12,978 nucleotides of DNA, from positions 1-12,978 of the forward strand of contig JANQGL010000130.1 in the NCBI GenBank assembly GCA_028277325.1, in the 5' to 3' direction. Shown here piece by piece: positions 7,464 to 12,978 of the stretch (positions are counted from its first letter, which is position 1; each line of letters begins with the position of its first letter). The position numbers were made by a program, and so were the translations under genes. Under the pieces are notes generated by a model, which made no database searches, had not been told where the DNA came from, and saw only the letters and a program-made list of their open reading frames with translations. The stretch comes from Magnetospira sp. (GTDB lineage: Bacteria > Pseudomonadota > Alphaproteobacteria > Rhodospirillales > Magnetospiraceae).

Positions 7464-7491
7464 ATATTAGAAAATCCTAAATTAAATGCAA
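7464..7491 (-). promoter_or_regulatory. Sigma-70-like promoter for the channel operon
   Basis: Read on the minus strand, TTGCAT (7491 to 7486; 4 of 6 to TTGACA) is followed by a 16-nt spacer and TAATAT (7469 to 7464; 4 of 6 to TATAAT). The start of transcription would fall near 7455-7458. The stretch 7455-7491 has only 7 G/C in 37 bases inside a very GC-rich window, as expected for a promoter. The predicted start also agrees with translation from 7430/7424. Confidence 0.55.
7467..7480. promoter_or_regulatory. TTAG-N6-CTAA inverted repeat, candidate operator
   Basis: TTAGAAAATCCTAA (plus strand) is a 14-bp imperfect palindrome with perfect TTAG/CTAA arms; 5 of 7 base-pair positions are symmetric. 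It covers most of the spacer and the edge of the -10 of the channel promoter, where a repressor would block RNA polymerase. The regulator is not identified. The arms resemble SlyA/MarR half-sites, but the SlyA consensus has a 4-nt rather than a 6-nt centre. Confidence 0.35.
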
Positions 7492-7570
7492 GAGGTCGCG
7501 TGTTGATCGGTCTTCGGCCCGCCCCCACATGTGGAAGGGGTCGCCACGCCGTACAAGGAACAGTCCACGC

Positions 7571-8794
7571 ATGCAATCCCTGAAAATCACCCTCGCGCTG
7601 CTGCCGTGGCTGGCGGCGGCCGCCGTTCCGTTCACGCCAGGCCTCGCGCGGGCCGACCCCGACCCCGCCTGCGTCGCGGCCGGACAGTGGGTCGACCCGG
7701 CGACCGGCACCTCCCGCCCGGCGGCGGCCTGGCTGCGCGAGCTCGCGGCGCGCCCGGCGGTGCTGCTCGGCGAGTCGCACGACAACCTGGAGCATCACCG
7801 CTGGCAGCTGGACGTCCTGGCCGGCCTGCACGCCCTGAACCCGACCATGGTGATCGGCTTCGAATCGTTTCCGCGCCGGGTCCAATCGGTGCTCGACCGC
7901 TGGGTGGCCGGCGACCTGAGCGAGTCCCGGTTCCTGCACGAGGTGGAATGGGGCCGGGTGTGGGGCTTCGCGGCCGATCTCTATCTGCCGCTGTTCCATT
8001 TCGCGCGGCGGCACCGGATTCCCATGGTCGCGCTCAACGTGGACATCTCCCTGATCCGCCGGGTGCGGGCCGAGGGCTGGGACGCCATCCCGGCCGCCGA
8101 GCGCCGGGGAATCGGCGATCCGACCCCCGCCGACCCGGACTACCTGGCGCAACTGCGCGACATTCATGCCCAGCACGAACAATTGCGGGCGGCGCGGCGG
8201 ACCGCCCGGGGCGACGATCGGACCGGTCCGCACGGCGACGCGGCGGACGGCGCCGACCGGTTCGATCGCTTCCTGGCCGCGCAGCTGCTGTGGGACCGGG
8301 CGATGGCCGAGGCGGTGGACGCCGCCCGGAAACGCGACGCGGCGCCCCTGGTCGTCGGGATTCTCGGCAGCGGCCATCTGGAACATCGCCGCGGCGTGCC
8401 GCACCAGCTGGCCGACCTGGGCCTCGACGGCGCGGCGGTTCTTCTGCCGTGGAGCGTCGGCCGCCCCTGCGCCGACTTCGGGCCCGGCCTCGCCGACGCG
8501 GTGTTCGGGTTGACCGATCCGCCGCGCCCGTCGCCGCCCCTGAAGCTGGGCGTCTACATCACCGACGGCGAGGACGGGGTGAACGTCAAGGGCGTGTTCC
8601 CCGAGTCGACGGCCGACCGCGCGGGGCTGCGGGCCGAGGACGTGGTCCTGACGGCGGCCGGGCGCCAGGTGCGGCGGGTCGACGACCTGAAGGGGGTGAT
8701 CGCCGAAATGGTGCCCGGCGTCTGGCTGCCGTTGACGGTGCGCCGCGACGGCGACACCCTCGATATCGTCGCCAAGTTCCCGATCGAGCGGTGA
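7571..8794 (+). CDS. Exported ChaN/TIKI-superfamily protein with C-terminal PDZ domain
   Basis: A 407-residue envelope protein. Residues 1-28 are a signal peptide with an ARA cleavage site before DPDP. The ChaN-like domain (about 35-300) carries the superfamily motifs: 'LLGESHDNLEHHRWQ' (65-79), 'GFESFPRRVQSVLDRW' (96-111) and 'GILGSGHLEHRRGVPHQL' (263-280), with two GxxH elements (67-70 and 266-269). Campylobacter ChaN is an iron-regulated heme-binding lipoprotein, while TIKI relatives are metalloproteases, so either heme or metal/protease chemistry is possible. No lipobox is seen here. A PDZ domain fills about 325-405 ('GVNVKGVFPESTADRAGLRAEDVVLTAAG' type, starting at 336), suggesting it binds protein tails or serves a partner protease. 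AAGGA lies 11 nt upstream of the ATG. The next gene starts on the overlapping GTGA, so the two are coupled. The divergent leader (7492-7570) contains CCACATGTGG (7525-7534) but no clear plus-strand promoter. Confidence 0.87.
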   Translation: MQSLKITLALLPWLAAAAVPFTPGLARADPDPACVAAGQWVDPATGTSRPAAAWLRELAARPAVLLGESHDNLEHHRWQLDVLAGLHALNPTMVIGFESFPRRVQSVLDRWVAGDLSESRFLHEVEWGRVWGFAADLYLPLFHFARRHRIPMVALNVDISLIRRVRAEGWDAIPAAERRGIGDPTPADPDYLAQLRDIHAQHEQLRAARRTARGDDRTGPHGDAADGADRFDRFLAAQLLWDRAMAEAVDAARKRDAAPLVVGILGSGHLEHRRGVPHQLADLGLDGAAVLLPWSVGRPCADFGPGLADAVFGLTDPPRPSPPLKLGVYITDGEDGVNVKGVFPESTADRAGLRAEDVVLTAAGRQVRRVDDLKGVIAEMVPGVWLPLTVRRDGDTLDIVAKFPIER

Positions 8795-10773
8795 GCCGGC
8801 TCCGGACCATTCTCCCGGTCCTCCTGCTTCTGCTCCTGGCGTGGGGGCCGGAGGCGCATTCCACCGACGTGGCGCATCATGACCTGTCGGTGTCGGTGGA
8901 CCCGGAGAGCCGAATCGTCTCGGTGCGCGACACCCTGCGGGTGACCGGCGGCGGTGCCATCCACTTCGCCCTCAACCCGGCGTTCCGGATCGGCTGGGCG
9001 TCGGTCGACGGCGCGCCGGCCGAGGTGGCCGGGCGCGACGGCCTGTGGGCGGTCGACCTCGGCGCGGAGGGCGGCCACGAGCTGATCCTGTCCTATCGCG
9101 GCCGGGCCTCGCCGATGGCCGAGGCGGCGCGCGGCGGCGGCCTGCTGGCCGGGCCGGACGGCGTCCTGCTGGCCCCGGGGTCCGGCTGGGTGCCGCTGTT
9201 CGACGGGCGGACCCCGTTCACCTACCGGATCGAGGTGGACGTGCCGCGGCCGTTCAAGGCGGTCACGGCCGGGCGGTTGCTGCGCGAGGACGACGGGGCC
9301 GGCCGCTACGTGGCGACGTTCGATTTCCCGCACCCGACCGACGGGGTCGCCCTGTTCGCCGGCCGCTGGACGATCCGCGAACGGATGCGGGGCGACCTCC
9401 GCCTGCGGACCTATTTCGACGCCGGCAACGCCGATCTGTCGGAGTCCTTTCTGGACGCCGCCGGCCGCTACATCGACCTCTATGCCGAACGCATCGGCGC
9501 CTACCCGTTTTCCGCCTTCCACGTGGTGTCGGGCCGGTTGCAGGTCGGATGGGGATTCCCCGGCCTGACCTACATCGGCTCGCGGGTGCTGCCGCTGCCC
9601 TATGTCCTCGACCGGTCGCTGGGCCACGAGATCCTGCACAACTGGTGGGGCAACGGGGTTTACATCGACTATGCGTCCGGCAACTGGGCGGAGGGACTGA
9701 CCACCTATCTGGCCGACCATTACCTGGCCGCCCGGCGCGACCCGGCGGCGGCCCGCGACATGCGCCTGCAATGGCTGCGCGACCATGCCGCCCTGCCGCC
9801 CGAACGGGAGACCCCGCTGACCGGGTTCAGGAGCAAGACGCACGGCGCGGCGCAGGTGGTCGGCTACGGCAAGTCGGCGATGCTGTTCCACATGCTGCGG
9901 GCCGAGATCGGCGACGCCGCGTTCGACGACGGCCTGCGCCGGTTCTGGACCGGCCACCGGTTCTCGGTCGCCGGCTGGCGCGACCTGCGGGCCGCTTTCG
10001 AGGCGTCGTCGGGGCGCGACCTCGAAGGGTTCTTCGACCAGTGGACGCGGCGCCGCGGGGCGCCCACCCTGACCCTTGACGGGGCCAGGGCGGAGGGCCG
10101 GCGGCTGCGCCTGTCGGTGTCGGCCGACGGCGGCTACGCCCTGCGGGTGCCGGTCCGCATCGCGACGGCGACCGGGCTGCGCGACGACATCCTCGATCTG
10201 CGCGACGGGGTGGCCGAGGCCGCCGTCGACCTGGACTCGCCGCCCCGGTCGGTGACCGTGGACCCGGACTTCGATTTGTTCCGGCGACTCGATCCGGCCG
10301 AGACGCCGCCCATCCTGCGCGACGTGATGCTGAGCGGAACGGCGGTCCTGGCGGTCCCCGGTGACGACGGGGAGACCGGCGCCGTCGCCGAACGGCTGGC
10401 CGCCGCGATGCTCGAACGCCCGGTCGAGCGGGCGTCGGACGACGCGGTCGCGGGCAACCGGCCGTGGCTGGTCATCTCGGCCGATCCGGAGGCCCTGGAC
10501 GCCTATCTGCGCGCCCACGTCCTGCCCGGCCCGCCGCCGGACATCGCGGCGCGCGGCACGGCGCGGGTGTGGGCGGCGCGGACCCCGGCCGGACGGCCGC
10601 TGGCCGTGGTGGCGGCCGACGACGGCGCGGCGCTGGCCGCCCTGCTGCGCCCGCTGCCCCATTACGGGCGGCGCGGCCACCTCGCGTTCGACGGCGCCAG
10701 GGCGGTGGTGAAGGGAGTCGCCCGGGCGGCGCGCGGCCCGCTGCACCGCACGTTCGCACCGCCGTCGCGTTGA
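8791..10773 (+). CDS. Exported M1-fold zinc metallopeptidase lacking the GxMEN motif
   Basis: A 660-residue protein starting at GTG 8791, which overlaps the previous stop (GTGA, 8791-8794) and leads directly into a signal peptide (about 1-24, seven-leucine core). An M1-type N-terminal beta domain spans about 25-195 and the catalytic domain about 200-420. The zinc site is HEILHNWWGN (His279, Glu280, His283) plus Glu301 in NWAEGLTTY. Tyr359 (VVGYGKSAM) fits the transition-state Tyr. In the place of the GxMEN exopeptidase motif it has VGWGFPGLTYIG (252-263), so the Glu that binds a free N-terminus is Gly255. It is therefore probably catalytic but not an ordinary aminopeptidase. After a beta domain (about 425-495), residues about 505-650 form an additional alpha/beta region I do not recognise. 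It is coupled to the ChaN-PDZ protein, suggesting joint action in the periplasm. The 65-nt gap downstream shows no terminator. Confidence 0.88.
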   Translation: MSRLRTILPVLLLLLLAWGPEAHSTDVAHHDLSVSVDPESRIVSVRDTLRVTGGGAIHFALNPAFRIGWASVDGAPAEVAGRDGLWAVDLGAEGGHELILSYRGRASPMAEAARGGGLLAGPDGVLLAPGSGWVPLFDGRTPFTYRIEVDVPRPFKAVTAGRLLREDDGAGRYVATFDFPHPTDGVALFAGRWTIRERMRGDLRLRTYFDAGNADLSESFLDAAGRYIDLYAERIGAYPFSAFHVVSGRLQVGWGFPGLTYIGSRVLPLPYVLDRSLGHEILHNWWGNGVYIDYASGNWAEGLTTYLADHYLAARRDPAAARDMRLQWLRDHAALPPERETPLTGFRSKTHGAAQVVGYGKSAMLFHMLRAEIGDAAFDDGLRRFWTGHRFSVAGWRDLRAAFEASSGRDLEGFFDQWTRRRGAPTLTLDGARAEGRRLRLSVSADGGYALRVPVRIATATGLRDDILDLRDGVAEAAVDLDSPPRSVTVDPDFDLFRRLDPAETPPILRDVMLSGTAVLAVPGDDGETGAVAERLAAAMLERPVERASDDAVAGNRPWLVISADPEALDAYLRAHVLPGPPPDIAARGTARVWAARTPAGRPLAVVAADDGAALAALLRPLPHYGRRGHLAFDGARAVVKGVARAARGPLHRTFAPPSR

Positions 10774-10838
10774 CAAGCCCCGCCGCAGTCCGCATCATGC
10801 CGCCCCATCAAGGGATTCCGCCCGCGAGGACAGACCGC

Positions 10839-11426
10839 ATGCGCGCCTTTGCCATTCCCGTTCTCTGCCTGAGCCTGCTGGCCGGCGGCGCCGCGTCCGC
10901 CGAGGGCCTGGTCAGCGGCCAGGCCTACGCCCCGCTGCCCCCGGCGACCGCCATCGACGTCCGGCTGGTCGACGAATCCGGCGACAACGCCGACCTGCGC
11001 GCCGAGTTCGTGGAGCAGCTTCGCGCCGCCGGCCACCGGGTGGCCGACGGCGCGCCGCTGGTGCTGGAGTTCGGGACCCACGGCGCGCTCGGCACCTGGG
11101 GGCGCGACCGCCGCTACATGGTGGAAATGCACGCGCGCGGCGGCGACACCGGCGGCGACGATGCCGGGGTGCGGTTCAACCTCTACAACAGCACCCAGGG
11201 CGGCATGCTCAATCCGGGCACCCACAACGGCAGCGGATCGTCGACCCGCTACCGGCTCGACGCCAAGCTGTCCGACCGGACGACCGGCAAGCCGTTGTGG
11301 CAGGGCTGGGCGACCGCCAAGCTCGAACAGGCGGATTCCCGGGCCCTGACCCGCCTGATGGTCCGGCCGCTGGTCGCGGTGCTCGGCCGCACCGTCCGCA
11401 AACAGACCTTCCCGACTCCCCGGTGA
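10839..11426 (+). CDS. Secreted 195-residue protein of unknown function
   Basis: I do not recognise a named family. Residues 1-21 form a signal peptide (ASA cleavage site before EG). The mature protein has a segment like those of periplasmic or lipoprotein accessory factors: 'DNADLRAEFVEQLRAAGHRV' (49-68), then the strand 'APLVLEFGT' (72-80), a Gly/Asn/Ser-rich middle (100-137) and a strand-rich end, 'YRLDAKLSDRTTGKPLWQGW' (138-157), closing with 'LGRTVRKQTF'. There is no cysteine in the mature part. The ATG at 10839 was chosen over 10797 because GAGGA lies upstream at about 8 nt and the signal peptide begins there. The stop overlaps the next start (GTGA, 11423-11426), so it is coupled to the SNase-like gene. 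Confidence 0.8.
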   Translation: MRAFAIPVLCLSLLAGGAASAEGLVSGQAYAPLPPATAIDVRLVDESGDNADLRAEFVEQLRAAGHRVADGAPLVLEFGTHGALGTWGRDRRYMVEMHARGGDTGGDDAGVRFNLYNSTQGGMLNPGTHNGSGSSTRYRLDAKLSDRTTGKPLWQGWATAKLEQADSRALTRLMVRPLVAVLGRTVRKQTFPTPR

Positions 11427-11890
11427 ACGGCCGCGCGCGCCTTGTCGGGGCGGCGATCCTGCTCGCGGCGACCGCCCCCGCCCCTGCGGCCTCGGCCGAC
11501 GGCAGCCTCACCGGACGGGCGACGGTGATCGACGGCAACACCCTGCGCATCGGACGCAGCGAGATCACCCTCCATGGCCTGCGGGCGCCGAGGCCGGGGC
11601 GCGTCTGCACCCCGTTCCGGGGCGGCCCCCCGATCCCCTGCGGCGACATGGCGACCGCCGCCCTCGAGGCCCTGGTGCCGGCCCGGGCCATCACCTGCAC
11701 CCCGAAAGGGACCCGCGGCGGCACCCTCCGCGCGGTGTGCCGCGCCGACGCCCGGGAAATCAACCGGGCGATGGTGGAGGACGGCTGGGCGCGCGCGGTG
11801 CCCGGCGAGGGCATGGCCTACGGCGCGGCGGAAAAGCGCGCCGTGCGCCGGCGGGCCGGCCTGTGGCGTCATCTGCTGGTTTCGCAATGA
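11423..11890 (+). CDS. Exported SNase-like fold protein, catalytic residues degenerate
   Basis: A 155-residue protein beginning at GTG 11423, overlapping the previous stop. Residues 1-25 are a signal peptide (PAASA before DG). The rest follows the thermonuclease/SNase (OB-fold) pattern: 'ATVIDGNTLRIG' (33-44), 'ITLHGLRAPRPG' (48-59), 'CG..A..AL..LV' (73-86), 'LRAVC' (102-106) and 'NRAMVEDGWARA...Y..AEKRAVRRRAGLW' (114-148). Active homologues read DGDT, IRLxGIDAPE and GRxLA. Here Asp is Asn39, the Arg of IRL is Thr49, the Glu of APE is Arg57, and the Arg of YGR is not retained. Four cysteines (62, 73, 92 and 106) could give two disulfides. The likely state is a non-catalytic binding protein, or an enzyme with another chemistry. 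Confidence 0.82.
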   Translation: MNGRARLVGAAILLAATAPAPAASADGSLTGRATVIDGNTLRIGRSEITLHGLRAPRPGRVCTPFRGGPPIPCGDMATAALEALVPARAITCTPKGTRGGTLRAVCRADAREINRAMVEDGWARAVPGEGMAYGAAEKRAVRRRAGLWRHLLVSQ

Positions 11891-11910
11891 GCCGCGAGGC
11901 GGCGGTTTTT
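11891..11910 (+). terminator. Probable small rho-independent terminator
   Basis: Directly after the stop codon, GCCGC (11891-11895), loop GAG, and GCGGC (11899-11903) form a 5-bp all-GC stem. GG and then TTTTT (11906-11910) follow, with CTTT after that. The stem is short, so termination may be partial. It would close the ChaN-to-SNase-like transcript before hisZ. The rest of the gap to 11975 shows no clear promoter. Confidence 0.5.
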
Positions 11911-11975
11911 CTTTGCCGGAACCCGCGAATGCCGCTAAACACGGCAGGTTTTCGATCCACCGGGCGACCCGTGCC

Positions 11976-12978
11976 ATGATCCAGACCCTGCGCGACAAGG
12001 CCCTGCTGCCGGCCGGCCTGCGTGACATCCTGCCGCCCGACGCGGCGCACGAGGCCGGCGTCGTCGAAGCCCTGATCGGGGTGTTCGAGCGCTTCGGCTA
12101 CGACCGCGTCAAGCCGCCGCTGATCGAGTTCGAGGACAGTCTGCTGGCCGGCAGCGGCAGTGCCCTGGCCGAGCGCAGCTTCCGGCTGATGGACCCGGCA
12201 TCGCACCGGATGCTGGCCCTGCGCCCCGACATGACGCTGCAGGTCGCCCGCATCGCCGCGTCGCGGCTGGCCCGCGCGCCGCGCCCTTTGCGCCTCGCCT
12301 ACGCCGGCGAGATCCTCCGCGTGCGCGGCTCGCAACTGCGCCCGGAACGGCAGTTCGGCCAGGTCGGGGCCGAACTCGTCGGGTCCGCCTCGGCGGCCGC
12401 CGACACCGAGATGATCCTGATGGCGGTGGCCGGCCTGCGCAAGGTCGGTGTCGAGGGGCTGTCGGTCGACCTGGGCCTGCCGACCCTGGTCCCCGCCCTG
12501 TGCCGGCACTGGAACACCTCGGCCGACGACGCGGCGCTGCTGCGCCTCGCCCTGGACCGCAAGGACGCCGGCGCGATCGGCGACCTGGCGCCGCGCATCG
12601 GCGCCACCCCGGCGGCGCTGCTCGACGACCTGCTGGCCGCCGCCGGGCCGGCCGACCGGGCGCTGGGCCGCCTGGCCGGTCTCGACCTGCCGGACGCCGC
12701 GGCGGCCGAGCGGGCCCGCCTGGCCGAGGTGGCGGACCGGGTGCGCGACGGCGCGCCCGACCTGACGGTGACCCTCGACCCGGTGGAGAACCGGGGCTTC
12801 GAATACCACACCGGGGTCACCTTCGCGTTTTTCGCCCGCCACGGGCGCGGCGAGCTGGGGCGCGGCGGGCGCTACCTGGCGGACGGCGGCAACGGCCGTC
12901 CCGGCGAGCCGGCGACCGGACTCACCCTGTACATGAACGCCGTCCTGCGGGTGCTGCCGGGTCCGCGCCGCCGGCTCC
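11976..12978 (+). CDS. hisZ: ATP phosphoribosyltransferase regulatory subunit HisZ, 3'-truncated
   Basis: HisZ is a histidyl-tRNA-synthetase paralogue without aminoacylation activity. It assembles with the short-form HisG to make the first enzyme of histidine synthesis and helps sense histidine. The visible 334 residues lack a stop before the window edge; the family is usually about 380-390 residues. The N-terminus 'ALLPAGLRDILPPDA' (9-23), the stretch 'SFRLMDPASHRMLALRPDMT' (68-87) and 'RVRGSQLRPERQFGQVGAEL' (115-134) are typical of HisZ rather than HisRS. 'NRGFEYHTG' (272-280) and 'GRGGRY' (about 293-298) come from the shared catalytic core. The ATG at 11976 has no good ribosome site, but no other in-frame start is near. 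The frame stays open to the end. In related alphaproteobacteria purA often follows hisZ; that cannot be checked here. Confidence 0.93.
   Translation, partial: MIQTLRDKALLPAGLRDILPPDAAHEAGVVEALIGVFERFGYDRVKPPLIEFEDSLLAGSGSALAERSFRLMDPASHRMLALRPDMTLQVARIAASRLARAPRPLRLAYAGEILRVRGSQLRPERQFGQVGAELVGSASAAADTEMILMAVAGLRKVGVEGLSVDLGLPTLVPALCRHWNTSADDAALLRLALDRKDAGAIGDLAPRIGATPAALLDDLLAAAGPADRALGRLAGLDLPDAAAAERARLAEVADRVRDGAPDLTVTLDPVENRGFEYHTGVTFAFFARHGRGELGRGGRYLADGGNGRPGEPATGLTLYMNAVLRVLPGPRRRL

Noticed and set aside
7525..7534. CCACATGTGG palindrome in the leader of the ChaN-PDZ gene
   Set aside because: It is a perfect 10-bp palindrome, but short and without a partner copy or a position relative to a known promoter. 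Flanking CCCC/GGGG could form a hairpin, but no T-tract follows.
8554..10776. 740-codon minus-strand open frame opposite the M1-like gene
   Set aside because: It is antisense to a gene with clear domains and motifs. The composition (Arg, Gly, Gln, Val, His-rich) is that expected from the complement of GC3-rich codons.
10797..10838. Earlier in-frame ATG for the secreted 195-residue protein
   Set aside because: It would put 14 polar residues before the signal peptide and ignores the GAGGA site properly placed for ATG 10839.

Overview
The window is about 13 kb of very GC-rich, gene-dense bacterial chromosome. Strong G/C bias at third codon positions opens long false frames on the opposite strand. 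A HisZ-type histidine regulatory subunit, a CHASE2 adenylate cyclase with the usual 'PPPDDWDG' tail, a soluble GGT-like protein and alphaproteobacterial-style small exported proteins together suggest an alphaproteobacterium, probably of the Rhodospirillales/Azospirillum kind. This is inferred from protein style; no marker RNA is present. I see no mobile element, CRISPR array, tRNA or rRNA.

Layout. Positions 1-340 hold the 3' part of tadA (tRNA adenosine deaminase). After a 117-nt gap comes a translationally coupled pair (458-2424): a small exported SH3-like protein overlapping an exported M48 zinc metalloprotease with a TPR-like C-terminus. This pair converges, with only 7 nt between stop codons, on a minus-strand cluster (7430 down to 2432). 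That cluster reads, in transcription order, SLAC1/TehA-family anion channel, gamma-glutamyltransferase-family Ntn hydrolase, and CHASE2-class III adenylate cyclase. It is headed by an AT-rich promoter with a TTAG-N6-CTAA inverted repeat between the -35 and -10 elements.

Divergent from the channel is a plus-strand run of four genes (7571-11890), all with export signals: a ChaN/TIKI-superfamily protein with a C-terminal PDZ domain; an M1-fold metallopeptidase starting on an overlapping GTGA; an unnamed 195-residue secreted protein; and a nuclease-fold (SNase-like) protein, also starting on an overlapping GTGA. A small hairpin with a T-tract ends this run at about 11891-11910. The last gene is hisZ, cut off by the window end.

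Main points of interest. Three enzyme-family members keep the fold but depart at key residues. The M1 protein keeps its zinc site but has lost the Glu/Asn of the GxMEN exopeptidase motif. The GGT-like protein keeps its autoprocessing Thr but lacks most of the usual gamma-glutamyl pocket residues. The SNase-like protein lacks all the catalytic residues. The ChaN-PDZ/M1 pair looks like an envelope protein-processing or heme-related module of unknown purpose. No complete new defence or mobile system is visible.
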